Source of the DNA: Rhodospirillaceae bacterium
GTDB taxonomy: Bacteria; Pseudomonadota; Alphaproteobacteria; Kiloniellales; DSM-21159
DNA: 64,000 bases
Direction of reading: 5' to 3'
Assembly: GCA_006969625.1 (NCBI GenBank)
Contig: CP030885.1
Coordinates: 3,607,430 to 3,671,429 of the forward strand
Part shown: positions 11,637 through 21,388 of the stretch, piece after piece
Position numbering within the stretch: the stretch's first letter is position 1
How the letters are laid out: every line of letters begins with the position of its first letter
The notes under the pieces: generated by a model
The model's database searches: none
Told to the model about the DNA's origin: nothing
The model's input: only the letters and a program-made list of their open reading frames with translations
Translations under genes and position numbers: made by a program

Positions 11637-12386
11637 TTACAGGACCTTGGCTTCGTTCTTCAGCTTGTCGACCAGCTCGGCGACGCTGCCGACCTTGACG
11701 CCGGCCTCGCGCACCGGCGGCTCGCCGACCTTCAGGGTCTTGACCCGTGGGGCCACCTCGACGCCCAGGTCGGCCGGGGTCACCGTCTCGATCGGCTTCT
11801 TCTTGGCCTTCATGATGTTGGGCAGGCTGGCGTAGCGCGGCTCGTTGAGCCGCAGGTCGGCGGTAACGACGGCCGGCAGCTTGATCTCCAGCGTCTCCAG
11901 ACCGCCGTCGATTTCGCGCGTAACCTTCAGCTTGCCGTCGGCCGGCTCGATCTTGCTGGCGAAGGTGCCCTGGGACCAGCCGAGCAGTGCGGCCAGCATC
12001 TGGCCGGTCTGGTTGTGGTCGCTGTCGACCGCCTGCTTGCCCAGCAGCACGATCTCCGGTCCCTCCTTCTCGACCAGCGCCTTCAGCAGCTTGGCGATGC
12101 CGAGCGGCTCCAGCGCCTCGTCGCTCTGCACCAGGATACCCCGGTCGGCGCCCATCGCCAGGGCGGTGCGGATCGTCTCCTGCGCCGCCTGCGGGCCGCA
12201 GGACACGGCGACGATCTCGCTCGCGGCCCCGGCCTCCTTCATGCGCACCGCCTCCTCGACGGCGATCTCGCAGAAGGGGTTCATCGACATCTTCACGTTC
12301 TGGGTCTCGACGCCCGAGCCGTCCGCCTTGACGCGGACCTTGACGTAGGCGTCGATCACCCGCTTGACCGGGACCAGGACCTTCAT
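11637..12386 (-). CDS. etfB: Electron transfer flavoprotein beta subunit
   Basis: Beta subunit of ETF (249 residues), which binds AMP and docks dehydrogenases. It starts [19 protein letters not shown]. Further signatures are [16 protein letters not shown], the AMP-site [15 protein letters not shown] (nearly the PROSITE ETF-beta signature) and [20 protein letters not shown]. It is first in an etfB-etfA-hbd unit, preceded by a 262-nt gap that contains a near-consensus promoter (12567-12595). Confidence 0.97.
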   Translation of the reverse strand: MKVLVPVKRVIDAYVKVRVKADGSGVETQNVKMSMNPFCEIAVEEAVRMKEAGAASEIVAVSCGPQAAQETIRTALAMGADRGILVQSDEALEPLGIAKLLKALVEKEGPEIVLLGKQAVDSDHNQTGQMLAALLGWSQGTFASKIEPADGKLKVTREIDGGLETLEIKLPAVVTADLRLNEPRYASLPNIMKAKKKPIETVTPADLGVEVAPRVKTLKVGEPPVREAGVKVGSVAELVDKLKNEAKVL

Positions 12387-12566
12387 CGGCGTTCCGTTTC
12401 CGCTTTTGCTGGCTGTTGTTCGCTGTGTCCGCAGAATCCAGACAGGTATCCAGACATGCGCTCACCGGCGCGCCCGCGGTCCGCAGGCATCCTTCCTCCG
12501 AAGGCGTGGGGACCGGCCAAGTCGGTGGGCGGCGACGCCGGAAAACCGCGCGCTTTTCGCGGTCGC

Positions 12567-12595
12567 AACATAGAAGTGGGTCAAAAGGGTGTCAA
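12567..12595 (-). promoter_or_regulatory. etfB: Near-consensus sigma-70 promoter for etfBA
   Basis: On the minus strand TTGACA (12595-12590) and TATGTT (12572-12567) are separated by exactly 17 nt. The -35 is a perfect match and the -10 matches at four of six. Transcription would start near 12560, giving a leader of about 175 nt before etfB. The short repeat CCGCG/CGCGG just downstream could form a leader hairpin. Not tested. Confidence 0.5.
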
Positions 12596-12648
12596 TCTCG
12601 CCGCCGGGCGCCGCCGTCTGGCGCGAATGCGGCAGGCCCCTGCGGGTT

Positions 12649-13212
12649 TCAGCGGTTTTTGCCGGGCACCCAGAGGACGTCCATGCGGCCCTGGTCGTTC
12701 TCGTGCCGGCCCATGACGAACAAAAGGTCGCTCAGGCGGTTGACGTAGCGCACCGGCTGTTCGCCGATCGCCTCCCGCTCGGCCAGCGCGGTGATCTCGC
12801 GTTCGGCGCGGCGGGTCACGGTGCGCGCCAGATGTAGGTAGGCGGACGCCGGGCTGCCGCCCGGCAGCACGAAGGACTTGAGCGGCTCCAGGTCGGCGTT
12901 CAGCCGGTCGATCTGCCGCTCCAGCCAGTCCACCTGGCCGGCGGTGATGCGCAGCGGCTCGTACTCCAGCTCGGCGTCCAGCGGCGTGGCCAGGTCGGCG
13001 CCCAGGTCGAAGAGGTCGTTCTGCACCCGCGCCAGGGTCTCGTCGGCCTCGGGACTGCAGTGCAGGCGCGCCAGCCCGAGGGTGGCGTTCGCTTCGTCGA
13101 CGGTGCCGTAGGCGGCGACGCGCAGGTCGTGCTTGACGACGCGCTTGCCGCTCGACAGCGAGGTTTTCCCCTTGTCGCCGCCTTTGGTGTAGATGCGCGT
13201 CAGTTGCACCAT
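12649..13212 (-). CDS. Cob(I)alamin adenosyltransferase, PduO type
   Basis: ATP:corrinoid adenosyltransferase (187 residues) that makes adenosylcobalamin, the cofactor of enzymes such as methylmalonyl-CoA mutase. The N-terminal ATP-binding loop is TRIYTKGGDKGKTSL. YGTVDEANATLGLAR and the C-terminal active-site helix RYVNRLSDLLFVMGRHEN are the PduO-family marks. It lies 25 nt downstream of the HIG1 gene and upstream of etfBA, a neighbourhood I recall from other alphaproteobacteria. Confidence 0.95.
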   Translation of the reverse strand: MVQLTRIYTKGGDKGKTSLSSGKRVVKHDLRVAAYGTVDEANATLGLARLHCSPEADETLARVQNDLFDLGADLATPLDAELEYEPLRITAGQVDWLERQIDRLNADLEPLKSFVLPGGSPASAYLHLARTVTRRAEREITALAEREAIGEQPVRYVNRLSDLLFVMGRHENDQGRMDVLWVPGKNR

Positions 13213-13237
13213 CGCCGTCCGCTCCGCCGTTGCCGCT

Positions 13238-13438
13238 TCAGCCGCCCTTGCCGATCAGCAAGGCGACGGCGAAGAGCGCCAGCGCGATCCCCTGGAAGAG
13301 GATGCGGTAGCGCATCAGCTTGTTGCCCCACTTGGCATTGAACTCGCCGCCCCGGGCCATGGCGATCAGCCCGGTGAACAGGACCCCGAGCGTCATCAGC
13401 ATGGCGATGGCGATCAGGACGAACATGACCGTCTGCAT
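13238..13438 (-). CDS. HIG1-domain twin-transmembrane protein
   Basis: A 66-residue protein with two hydrophobic helices (MFVLIAIAMLMTLGVLFTGL and ILFQGIALALFAVALLI). They flank a short loop with FNAKWGNKLMRYRILFQG, close to the HIG1/Rcf1 motif (QX3YRxxRxQG type, here NKLMRYRILFQG). Mitochondrial Rcf1 and some bacterial homologues associate with cytochrome oxidase. The start is the ATG at 13438. It heads a minus-strand unit with the adenosyltransferase and lies within 5 kb of the cox operon. Functional link to the oxidase is inference. Confidence 0.8.
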   Translation of the reverse strand: MQTVMFVLIAIAMLMTLGVLFTGLIAMARGGEFNAKWGNKLMRYRILFQGIALALFAVALLIGKGG

Positions 13439-13497
13439 GGCGGCACCATATACCCCGCTACGGCGGCGCCGCCAGAGGCCGCAAGACGAAATCGCCG

Positions 13498-14145
13498 CTA
13501 CTTCGCCGCCGTCTCCAGCGCGTCCAGCGGCGCCCTCGCCCAGGCGGGAGAGGCGGGGCCGCGCGGGTCCTCGGCCAGCAGGCCGTAGAGCACGTGATCC
13601 TGCCACTGGCCGGCGATGCGCAGGTAGCCCCGCCCCCAGCCTTCTTCGCGAAAGCCGGTTTTCTCCAGCAGGCGGCGGCTGGCGAGATTGTGCGGCAGGG
13701 TGGCGGCCTCGACCCGGTGCAGACCCAGGTCGACGAACAGGAAGTCCAGGGTCAGCAGCAGCGCCTCGGTCATCACGCCGCGCCGGGCGTGTCGCGCGCC
13801 GACCCAGTAGCCGAGGCTGGCCGCCTGTGCGACGCCGCGCCGCAGGTTGGACACGCTGATGCCGCCCAGCAGCGCGCCGCCGCGCCGGTCGAAGACGAAG
13901 AGGGTCAGGCCCTGGCCGCTGCGCCATTCGGCCTGCTGTTGGCGCAGGCGGCGGCGGAAGGCACCGCGGCTGAGCGCGTCGAACGGCCAGGCCGGTTCCC
14001 ACGGCGTCAGGAAGGCCCTGCTCGCGTGCCGCACCTCGGACCAGGCGCGCCAGTCGCCGAGGACCGGCGGGCGCAGCAAGATGGTGCGGCCGGTGAGCTG
14101 CGGTCCGCGCGCCGTGCCTTCACCGAGGAGCGTCGCGAAGAACAT
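13498..14145 (-). CDS. GNAT acetyltransferase, RimJ/RimL-like
   Basis: A 215-residue GNAT N-acetyltransferase of the RimJ subtype, which acetylates protein N-termini or small amines with acetyl-CoA. Recognisable parts are GRTILLRPPVLGDWRAWSEV (beta-1/alpha-1), WEPAWP, SLGYWVGARHARRGVMTEA (acetyl-CoA loop, R/Q-x-x-G/R-x-G/A region) and LHRVEAATLPHNLASRRLLE followed by KTGFREEG. Located 24 nt downstream of the M16 peptidase gene in the same direction. Substrate unknown. Confidence 0.88.
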   Translation of the reverse strand: MFFATLLGEGTARGPQLTGRTILLRPPVLGDWRAWSEVRHASRAFLTPWEPAWPFDALSRGAFRRRLRQQQAEWRSGQGLTLFVFDRRGGALLGGISVSNLRRGVAQAASLGYWVGARHARRGVMTEALLLTLDFLFVDLGLHRVEAATLPHNLASRRLLEKTGFREEGWGRGYLRIAGQWQDHVLYGLLAEDPRGPASPAWARAPLDALETAAK

Positions 14146-14169
14146 CGGCGGCCGCCCCCGTCCGGCGCC

Positions 14170-15474
14170 TCAGCCGTTGACGGCCGCGCCCAGCGGCGGG
14201 CGGCGGGCGCCCCGGCCGCTGCCGAAGCGCGCGGCGACGGCGTCGTAGGCGGGCAGGCCGCCGATCGGACCCAGCAGCGTCAGGGTCGGGCGGCTCTCCA
14301 GCATCCGGGCGGCGCAGGCGCGCAGACGCGCCGCGTCCAGCGCGTCCAGCTCGGCGACGATCTCCGCCACGGGGATCGGCCGGCCGAAGACCAGGAGCTG
14401 GCCGGAAAGCTGCTCGGCGCGCGCGCCCGTGCGCTCGCGGCCCATCAGGGTGGCGGCCTTGAGCTGCGCCTTGGCGCGCTGCACCTCCTCCTCGGTGATG
14501 TCGCCGGCGGCGCGCTCCAGCTCGGCGCAGACCGTGTCCAGCACCTCGGCTGCCTCGGCTTCGCCGGTGCCGGCGTAGATACCGAACAGGCCGCTGTCGG
14601 AGGCGGCGGCGAGGAAGGAATAGATCGCGTAGACCAGCCCGCGCTCCTCGCGCACCTCCTGAAACAGGCGCGAGGACATGCCGCCGCCAAGCAGCGTCGA
14701 GAGGGCCGAGACGGCGTAATAGTCGGGGTGCTCGAGACCGACCGAGTCGAAGCCGATCAGCAGGTGCGCCTGCTCCAGGTCGCGCACCTCCCGGTGCTCG
14801 CCGCCGACATAGGCCGCAGCATCGCTGGTGGCGCCGGAGCTGGCGGGCAGGTCGCCGAACAACTCCTCGGCCAGACGGTGCAGCATGGCGTGCTCGATCC
14901 GTCCGGCGGCGACCAGCACGGCCGAGTCGGCGGCGTAGTTGCCGCCCAGGTAGCCGCGCAGGTCCTCGGCGCCGAGGCTGCGCACCGTCTCCGGCGTGCC
15001 GAGCACCGGCCGGCCGATGCCCTGCCCGGGATAGGCGGCGAGCTGGAAGTCGTCGAAGATGATGTCGTCGGGCGTGTCTTCGGCCTGGCCGATCTCCTGC
15101 AGCACCACCTGGCGCTCGCGCTCCAGCTCGCCCGGGTCGAGGCGGGGCTTCAGCAGCATGTCGGCGACGATGTCGAGGGCGAGCGGCGCATGCTCGGCCA
15201 GTACCTTGGCGTAGAAGGCGGTGTTCTCGCGCCCCGTGTAGGCGTTCATGTGGCCGCCGACCGCCTCGATCTCCTCGGCGATCGCGCGCGCCGTGCGCCG
15301 CTCTGTGCCCTTGAAGACCATGTGCTCCAGCAGATGGGCGACGCCGTTCAGCGGCGCCGGCTCGTGGCGCGCGCCGACGCCGACCCACAGGCCGAGCGAG
15401 CAGGTCTCGACCTCGGCCATGGCGTCGCTGGCGACGGTCAGTCCGTTGGGCAGCTTGGTGACGGTAACGGTCAT
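14170..15474 (-). CDS. M16 zinc peptidase, mitochondrial-processing-peptidase-like
   Basis: M16 family (pitrilysin) metallopeptidase of 434 residues, related to the beta subunit of mitochondrial processing peptidase. The inverted zinc motif HxxEH is present as HLLEHMVFKGTE near residue 47. The distal Glu is expected in the GGHMNAYTGRENTAFYAKVL region. The second half has the glycine-rich SLLGGGMSSRLFQEVREERGLVY, a substrate-binding signature, written here in two parts: LLGGGMSSRLFQE and VREERGLVYAIYS. It lies 28 nt downstream of thrC; this pairing is common in alphaproteobacteria. Confidence 0.93.
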   Translation of the reverse strand: MTVTVTKLPNGLTVASDAMAEVETCSLGLWVGVGARHEPAPLNGVAHLLEHMVFKGTERRTARAIAEEIEAVGGHMNAYTGRENTAFYAKVLAEHAPLALDIVADMLLKPRLDPGELERERQVVLQEIGQAEDTPDDIIFDDFQLAAYPGQGIGRPVLGTPETVRSLGAEDLRGYLGGNYAADSAVLVAAGRIEHAMLHRLAEELFGDLPASSGATSDAAAYVGGEHREVRDLEQAHLLIGFDSVGLEHPDYYAVSALSTLLGGGMSSRLFQEVREERGLVYAIYSFLAAASDSGLFGIYAGTGEAEAAEVLDTVCAELERAAGDITEEEVQRAKAQLKAATLMGRERTGARAEQLSGQLLVFGRPIPVAEIVAELDALDAARLRACAARMLESRPTLTLLGPIGGLPAYDAVAARFGSGRGARRPPLGAAVNG

Positions 15475-15502
15475 GCGTTCGGCGGTGTCCAGTTTCGGGG
15501 CG

Positions 15503-16906
15503 TCAGGCGGGTGTCAGACCCTTGGCGTGGTCGCCGACGTAGCGGCGCAGCGCATCCAGGTCGTTGGGCAGCTCGGCGGCCCGCTCGGGCCGCTCGAACA
15601 GGTCGGCCAGACGGGCCGGCAGGGCCGGGCGATGGCCGGTCGCCCGCTCCACGGCGTCGGGGAACTTGGCCGGGTGGGCGCAGGCCAGAGATATGGTCGG
15701 GACCCCCGGTTCCGCCAGATCCCGCGCGGCGGCGACGCCGACCGCCGTGTGCGGGTCCAGCGTCTCGCCGGTCGCCCGGAAGGTCTCGGCGATCTGCCGC
15801 AGGGTGCCGGCGTCGTCCAGCCGGAAGCCGCGGAACACCTCCGCCACCTGGGCCATCCGCTGGGCATCGAGGGCGAAGCCGCCGTCGCGCCGGAAGCTGG
15901 TCATCAGTGCGGCCACCGCCACGCCGTTGCCGCCGGTCAGGTCGAACAGCAGGCGCTCGACGTTGCTGGAGACCTGGATGTCCATGGAGGGCGACAGGCT
16001 GGGCTCGACGGCGCCGATCTTCATCTCGCCGCGCTGCAGGAAGCGGTAGAGGATGTCGTTGCGGTTGGAGGCGACCAGCAGGCGATGGATCGGCACCCCC
16101 AGGCGACGCGCGCCATAGGCGGCGTAGACGTTGCCGAAGTTGCCCGTGGGCACCGCGAAGCTGACCGGCCGATCCGGCGCGCCGAGGGCCAGCGCCGCCG
16201 TCACGTAGTAGACGATCTGGGCCATGATGCGCGCCCAGTTGATCGAGTTGACCGCCGACAGGCCGTACTTGTCGCGGAAGGACTGGTCCGCGAACAGCGC
16301 CTTCACCAGGTCCTGGCAGTCGTCGAAGGTGCCGTCCACCGCGATGGCGTGCGCGTTCTTCGCCGCCACCGTCGTCATCTGCCGGCGCTGCACCTCGCTG
16401 GTGCGGCCCTTGGGGAAGAGGATGAAGACGTCGAGCTGGGTGCTGTCGCGGCAGGCCTCCAGCGCCGCCGAGCCGGTGTCGCCGGAGGTGGCGCCGACGA
16501 TGGTCAGGCGCCGCCGGCGGCGCTGCAGGACGGCGTCGAACAGCCGGCCGAGAAGCTGCAGCGCCACGTCCTTGAAGGCCAGGGTGGGCCCGTGGAACAG
16601 CTCCGTCAGCCAGAGATCGCTGTCGAGCTGCTTGAGCGGTGCGACGGCCGGATGGTCGAAGCGGGCGTAGGTCTGGCGCACCATGCTCTCGAAGTCGCGC
16701 TCGACCACCGAGCCGGCGATGAAGGGCCGCATCACCGCCGCCGCCACCTCGGCGTAGGGCCGGCCGCGCAGCGCCCGCAGCTCGGCGGCCGAGAAGGCCG
16801 GCCAGCTCTCCGGCAGGTACAGGCCGCCGTCGCGCGCCAGGCCGGTCAGCAGCACGTCGTCGAAGGACAGCGCCGGCGCGGCGCCGCGGGTGGAGATGTA
16901 GCGCAT
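15503..16906 (-). CDS. thrC: Threonine synthase
   Basis: PLP-dependent enzyme (467 residues) that converts O-phosphohomoserine to threonine. It begins MRYISTRGAAPALSFDDVLL and carries GPTLAFKDVALQLLG with the PLP lysine in FKD. The phosphate-binding segment is GATSGDTGSAALEA, and AVNSINWARIMAQIVYY is typical of the long bacterial/yeast type. The start is the ATG at 16906. Intact, with no odd features. Confidence 0.96.
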   Translation of the reverse strand: MRYISTRGAAPALSFDDVLLTGLARDGGLYLPESWPAFSAAELRALRGRPYAEVAAAVMRPFIAGSVVERDFESMVRQTYARFDHPAVAPLKQLDSDLWLTELFHGPTLAFKDVALQLLGRLFDAVLQRRRRRLTIVGATSGDTGSAALEACRDSTQLDVFILFPKGRTSEVQRRQMTTVAAKNAHAIAVDGTFDDCQDLVKALFADQSFRDKYGLSAVNSINWARIMAQIVYYVTAALALGAPDRPVSFAVPTGNFGNVYAAYGARRLGVPIHRLLVASNRNDILYRFLQRGEMKIGAVEPSLSPSMDIQVSSNVERLLFDLTGGNGVAVAALMTSFRRDGGFALDAQRMAQVAEVFRGFRLDDAGTLRQIAETFRATGETLDPHTAVGVAAARDLAEPGVPTISLACAHPAKFPDAVERATGHRPALPARLADLFERPERAAELPNDLDALRRYVGDHAKGLTPA

Positions 16907-17001
16907 CGGGGCGGGCGGTCCGCTCAGAGCCGAAATCGGAAACGCAGCCACTCTAAGGCTTTGCGGCACCGCGAAACAAGGAAGCCGGACCGGAAGGTGC
17001 G

Positions 17002-18507
17002 TTACGCCTCTTCCAGATAGCGCCGACGCAGGTGCGCTTCGAAGATCGTCGGGTCGAGCGGCTTGCCGGTGGCGCGCACCAGCAGCTCTTCCGAGGAAAA
17101 GCGCGAGCCCTGCTCGTGCACGTGGCGGCGCAGCCAACCGAGCAGGGTGGAGAAGTCGCCCTGGCCGAGCTGGGCCGGGATCTCGGGATGGGCGTCGCAG
17201 GCGGCGGCGAAGAGCTGCGCGGCGGTCATGGCGCCGAGGGTGTAGGTCGGGAAGTAGCCCCAGGCCCCGTCGTACCAGTGGATGTCCTGCAGGCAACCGC
17301 GGCGGTCGTCGGGCGGCGCGATGCCCAGCAGGGCCTGCAGCTGCTCGGCCCAGGCGCCGGGCAGCTCGTCCAGGGTCAGGTCGCCCTCGATCAGCGCCTT
17401 CTCCAGGCGGAAGCGCAGGATGACGTGCGCCGGGTAGCTCACCTCGTCGGCGTCGACGCGGATGAAGTCCGGCTCGACCCGCGTGTAGATGCGGGCGAGG
17501 TTGTCGGCCTCCCACTCCGGACCGCTGCCGCCGAAGGTGCTCTGCGCCAGCGGCGCCAGGAAGCCGACGAACTCGCGCGAGCGGCAGGCCTGCATCTCGA
17601 TCAGCAGCGACTGGCTCTCGTGGATCGACATGCCGCGGGCGTCGCCGACCGGCTGGCGCCGCCACTGGCGCGGCAGGCCGCGCTCGTAGAGCGCGTGGCC
17701 GGTCTCGTGCAGCACGCCCATCAGGCCGGTGACGAAGTCGGTCTCGTCGTAGCGGGTGGTCAGGCGCACGTCGTCCGGCACGCCGCCGGTGAAGGGATGG
17801 GCCGAGGTGTCCAGCCGGCCGTGGCGGAAGTCGAAGCCGACCGCCTCCATCAGGCGGTGGGCCAGCCTCGCCTGGGTCTCGACCGGGAAGGGGCCGGCCG
17901 GCATCACCGGGTCCGGCTGCTGCGCCTGGCGCTCCAGCACGGCGCCCAGCAGCTCCGGCAGGTCGCGCGCCAGCGTGTCGAAGACCTGTGCGATGCGGGC
18001 CGAGGAGCCATCGGGCTCGTACTGGTCGAGCAGGGCGTCGTAGAGGCTCTTGCCGAGCGCTGCCGACTTCAACTCGCCGGCCTCGCGGCTGAGGTCCAGC
18101 ACCTTCTGGAGGGCCGGCTTGACCCGGGCGAAGTCGTTGGCCGGCCGCGCCTCTCGCCACAAGCCCTCGCAGGCGTGCGTTGCACGGCGCAGCGCCTCGA
18201 CCAGACGGGCGGGCAGTGCGGTGGCGTGGGTGTGCGCGCGGCGCATCTCGCGCAGATTGGCCCGGCGCCAGTCGTCCAGCTCGTCCGCCTCTGCCTCTGC
18301 CTGCTCCAGCCAGTCGGCGACGGCCGGGTCGGTCAGCAGCTCGTGCGCCATCAGGCTGAGCTGCGCCAACTGCTCGCCGCGCGCCTCGGCGCCGCCGGAG
18401 GGCATCATCGCCGCGGAGTCCCAGTGCAGCACCGCCATCGCCTCGTGCAGCGTGCCAAGGCGCGCGAAGCGGGTTTCCAGGCGGACGTAGGCGGTGGGGT
18501 CGGTCAT
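17002..18507 (-). CDS. M32 metallocarboxypeptidase (Taq type)
   Basis: Zinc carboxypeptidase of family M32 (501 residues), which removes C-terminal residues with broad specificity. The active-site motif HEXXH is in MGVLHETGHALYERGLPRQW. Downstream family motifs are HESQSLLIEMQACRS, YPAHVILRFRLEKALIEGD and DIHWYDGAWGYFPTYTLGAM. The ATG at 18507 (MTDPTAYVRLETRFARLG) matches family starts; longer versions would run into the divergent gene's leader. Confidence 0.94.
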   Translation of the reverse strand: MTDPTAYVRLETRFARLGTLHEAMAVLHWDSAAMMPSGGAEARGEQLAQLSLMAHELLTDPAVADWLEQAEAEADELDDWRRANLREMRRAHTHATALPARLVEALRRATHACEGLWREARPANDFARVKPALQKVLDLSREAGELKSAALGKSLYDALLDQYEPDGSSARIAQVFDTLARDLPELLGAVLERQAQQPDPVMPAGPFPVETQARLAHRLMEAVGFDFRHGRLDTSAHPFTGGVPDDVRLTTRYDETDFVTGLMGVLHETGHALYERGLPRQWRRQPVGDARGMSIHESQSLLIEMQACRSREFVGFLAPLAQSTFGGSGPEWEADNLARIYTRVEPDFIRVDADEVSYPAHVILRFRLEKALIEGDLTLDELPGAWAEQLQALLGIAPPDDRRGCLQDIHWYDGAWGYFPTYTLGAMTAAQLFAAACDAHPEIPAQLGQGDFSTLLGWLRRHVHEQGSRFSSEELLVRATGKPLDPTIFEAHLRRRYLEEA

Positions 18508-18580
18508 GGCTTCTCCGGGGTTGCGTGGCGGACTATACCTGGGTGCGCCGCACCGCCGGAGAAAGAGCCCGCCGCCGCCG

Positions 18581-19054
18581 ATGAGCAAGCTTCCCAAGCG
18601 CAAGCGCGCCGCCGCGCCGACGCAGGTCTACAGCATCGACAAGCGCAAGCTGGCCTTCGCCATCTTCCTGCTGTTGGTCTTCGTGGCCTTCGGCACCTGG
18701 AGCCTGGTGGCGGTCGAGGGGCCCGTCGGCGACCGTGTGGTCGGCGCCGTGCTGATGCTGCTCTGCCTGGGCATGGCCGGCTTCCTGGCGCGCGACTTCA
18801 GGCGCCAGGGGCCGGTGGTCGAGGTCGGCCCGGCCGGCGTGCTCGACCGCCGCAAGGCGAGCGAGCCGATCCCCTGGGAGCGCATCGCCGGCGCCGAGAT
18901 CAAGCGCGCCAGCATCATCCGCGGCATCCGCCTGACGCTGGACGACGGCAGCCGGCTCGACATCGACGTCCAGATGCTCGACACCAACCGCCGCGAGCTG
19001 ATGCGGGTCATCGCCGAGGAGGGCCGCAAGGCCGAAGCGCGCGCCGGGGGGTAG
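18581..19054 (+). CDS. Small two-helix membrane protein with PH-like C-terminus
   Basis: A 157-residue protein, divergent from the M32 gene with 73 nt between starts. It has a basic N-terminus and two hydrophobic helices (KLAFAIFLLLVFVAFGTWSL and VVGAVLMLLCLGMAGFLA). A cytoplasmic domain of about 80 residues follows: VVEVGPAGVLDRR..., then IPWERIAGAEIKR and DDGSRLDIDVQMLDTNRREL. This matches the general layout of STM3941-like or bacterial PH-domain membrane proteins. Function unknown. Confidence 0.7.
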   Translation: MSKLPKRKRAAAPTQVYSIDKRKLAFAIFLLLVFVAFGTWSLVAVEGPVGDRVVGAVLMLLCLGMAGFLARDFRRQGPVVEVGPAGVLDRRKASEPIPWERIAGAEIKRASIIRGIRLTLDDGSRLDIDVQMLDTNRRELMRVIAEEGRKAEARAGG

Positions 19055-19075
19055 GGCGACCTGCGCCGCTCAGTG

Positions 19076-19687
19076 CTAGCGCTCGGCCTCCTGCTGCGCC
19101 GGGGTCGGGGCCTTGGCGAGATAGTGGCGGATCAGCGCCTTGGCGTCGGCGCCGGCCCAGTCGTAGGCGCCCTGCAGGGCGCCGACCACCTGGCCGTCGC
19201 GGTCGATCAGGTAGGTCGAGGGCAGGCCGCGCACGTCCAGGTCGCGGGCCAGCGCGCCGCGCGGATCGAGGAAGATCTCCAGGTGCTTGAGGTTGAGGTC
19301 CTCAAAGAAGGGCTCGACCTGGTTGAGGCCGCCGCGGTCGGTGGACAGCGTCAGCACCAGCAGGCCTTCGTCGGCGAGGTCGGCTTGCAACTGGTCGAGC
19401 GCCGGCATCTCGTGCACGCAGGGCGCGCACCAGGTGGCCCAGACGTTCAACAGCACCACCCGGCCGGCGTAGTCGTCCAGCCGCACCCGCGTCTCGACCG
19501 TCTGGTCCTCGCCGCGCTCGACGGCGGTGAAGGCGGTCTGCGGCGCCGGCACGGGCGGCGTGAGCGGCACCCACTGCTGCGCCAGCGCCGGGCTGAGCGG
19601 CGGCGAGTCGCCCGCGGCCGGCGCGCCGGCCAGCACGCCGAAGGCCAGCAGGAGTCCCAGGAAACCCTTTCCAATCCCTCGGGTCAT
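19076..19687 (-). CDS. TlpA-like periplasmic thiol-disulfide oxidoreductase
   Basis: Exported thioredoxin-fold protein (203 residues). A signal peptide ([21 protein letters not shown]) precedes the TlpA/ResA domain with [20 protein letters not shown], whose CAPC is the redox pair. The cis-Pro loop is [15 protein letters not shown]. Likely partners are apocytochromes or the CuA cysteines of oxidase subunit II, by analogy to TlpA. It is divergent from argH with only 17 nt between starts, so the promoters must overlap the coding ends. Its stop lies in a CTAG (19076-19079). Confidence 0.9.
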   Translation of the reverse strand: MTRGIGKGFLGLLLAFGVLAGAPAAGDSPPLSPALAQQWVPLTPPVPAPQTAFTAVERGEDQTVETRVRLDDYAGRVVLLNVWATWCAPCVHEMPALDQLQADLADEGLLVLTLSTDRGGLNQVEPFFEDLNLKHLEIFLDPRGALARDLDVRGLPSTYLIDRDGQVVGALQGAYDWAGADAKALIRHYLAKAPTPAQQEAER

Positions 19688-19704
19688 TCGCTACATCGTC
19701 CCCC

Positions 19705-21126
19705 ATGAACGAAACGGGCAACCGGAACGGCCGCGGCGGCGGCGCAAGCGCCAACGCGATGTGGGGCGGACGCTTCGCCGTCGGGCCGGCCGAGGCGATG
19801 GAGCGGATCAACGCCTCCATCGACTTCGACCGCCGCCTCTACCGCGAGGACGTCGAGGCCTCGCGCGCGCACGCCGCCATGCTGGTCTCCCAGGGCATCG
19901 TCAGCCCCGAAGATGGCGAGGCGATCCGCCGCGGTCTAGACCAGGTGCTTCAAGAGATCGAGAGCGGCGACTTCGTCTTCTCCGCCGCGCTCGAGGACAT
20001 CCACATGAACGTCGAGGCGCGTTTGGCCGAGATCGTCGGCGCGCCGGCCGGCCGGCTGCACACCGCGCGCAGCCGCAACGACCAGGTCGCGACCGACTTC
20101 CGGCTCTGGCTGCGCGGCGCCCTCGACGCGCTGGACGGGCAGCTGCGCGACCTGCAAGCGGCGCTGATCGCCCAGGCCGAGGCCGAGGCGGATACGGCGA
20201 TGCCCGGCTACACCCACCTGCAGGCGGCCCAGCCGGTCACCTTCGGCCACCACATGCTGGCCTATGTCGAGATGTTCGGGCGCGACCGCGGCCGCCTGGC
20301 CGACTGCCGGGCGCGGCTGAACGAATCTCCGCTCGGGGCCGCCGCCCTGGCCGGCACCTCCTTCCCGATCGACCGCAGTATGACCGCGGCGGCGCTCGGC
20401 TTCGACCGGCCGATGCGCAATTCGCTGGACGCGGTCTCGGCGCGCGACTTCGCCCTGGAGTTCCTCGCCGCCGGGGCGATCCTGGCGGTGCACCTCTCGC
20501 GCCTGGCCGAGGAGCTGGTCGTCTGGTGCTCCCAGGGCTTCGCCTTCGTGCGGCTGTCGGACGCCTTCACCACCGGCAGCTCGATCATGCCGCAGAAGAA
20601 GAACCCGGACGCCGCCGAGCTGGTGCGCGGCAAGGCGGGCCGCGTGATCGGCGACCTCAACGCCCTGCTGGTCACCATGAAGGGATTGCCGATGGCTTAC
20701 GGCAAGGACATGCAGGAGGACAAGGAGCCGGTGTTCGACGCGGTCGACACGCTGGGTCTCTGCCTGCTGGCGACGACAGGCATGATCGCCGACATGACCG
20801 CCGACCGCGCACGCCTGGCCGCCGCCTGCGAGGCCGGCTTCCTGACCGCCACGGATCTCGCCGACTGGCTGGTGCGCGCCGCAAGTTTGCCGTTCCGCGA
20901 GGCGCACCACGTCACCGGCCAGCTCGTCCGCCTGGCCGAGGAGAAGGGCTGCGACCTGGCCGAGCTTTCGCTGGAGGAAATGATCGAGGTGGAGCCGTGC
21001 ATCACCCACGACGTCTTTTCGGTGCTGACCGTGGCGCGCTCGGTGGCCAGCCGCACCTCCTATGGCGGCACCGCGCCGGAGCGGGTGCGCGCCGCCGCCG
21101 CCGAAGCCCGGGAGCGCTTCCTGTGA
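19705..21126 (+). CDS. argH: Argininosuccinate lyase
   Basis: Final enzyme of arginine synthesis, splitting argininosuccinate into arginine and fumarate; 473 residues, cytoplasmic homotetramer. It starts after a short Gly/Asn-rich leader and then [20 protein letters not shown]. Family signatures are [44 protein letters not shown] (catalytic His) and the mobile loop [20 protein letters not shown]. The lipoprotein gene overlaps its stop by 4 nt. Confidence 0.97.
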   Translation: MNETGNRNGRGGGASANAMWGGRFAVGPAEAMERINASIDFDRRLYREDVEASRAHAAMLVSQGIVSPEDGEAIRRGLDQVLQEIESGDFVFSAALEDIHMNVEARLAEIVGAPAGRLHTARSRNDQVATDFRLWLRGALDALDGQLRDLQAALIAQAEAEADTAMPGYTHLQAAQPVTFGHHMLAYVEMFGRDRGRLADCRARLNESPLGAAALAGTSFPIDRSMTAAALGFDRPMRNSLDAVSARDFALEFLAAGAILAVHLSRLAEELVVWCSQGFAFVRLSDAFTTGSSIMPQKKNPDAAELVRGKAGRVIGDLNALLVTMKGLPMAYGKDMQEDKEPVFDAVDTLGLCLLATTGMIADMTADRARLAAACEAGFLTATDLADWLVRAASLPFREAHHVTGQLVRLAEEKGCDLAELSLEEMIEVEPCITHDVFSVLTVARSVASRTSYGGTAPERVRAAAAEARERFL

Positions 21127-21380
21127 CCCGCACGCTGCTCGTCCTGCTCTGCGCCGGCCTGCTGCTGACCGCTTGCGGCCGCAAGAACCCGCCGGAGATC
21201 CCGGAGGGCGCGGGAGAGGCCTGGGTGCTGCCCTATCCGGAGGAATACGGCGGCGGCTACGACGTCGACTCGGACGACGCCGTCGTGGTCGACGTGCCGC
21301 CGCCGGCCTATTTCCCCGGCGCCGAAGCGGGGGCGGCAGGCGGCTCTGGCGTGCTTACCTTTCCGATGCCGAACCAGTAG
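21123..21380 (+). CDS. Small lipoprotein between argH and lysA (LptM-like)
   Basis: An 85-residue lipoprotein. Its GTG start at 21123 overlaps the argH TGA (GTGA), so translation is coupled. The signal is [18 protein letters not shown] with lipobox LTAC, then an acidic, Pro/Tyr-rich tail ending TFPMPNQ. A tiny lipoprotein just before lysA is widespread in Proteobacteria. In enterobacteria the homologous-looking LptM aids LptD maturation, but the tail here is longer and not clearly homologous. Confidence 0.75.
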   Translation: MTRTLLVLLCAGLLLTACGRKNPPEIPEGAGEAWVLPYPEEYGGGYDVDSDDAVVVDVPPPAYFPGAEAGAAGGSGVLTFPMPNQ

Positions 21381-21388
21381 GGAGCGGG

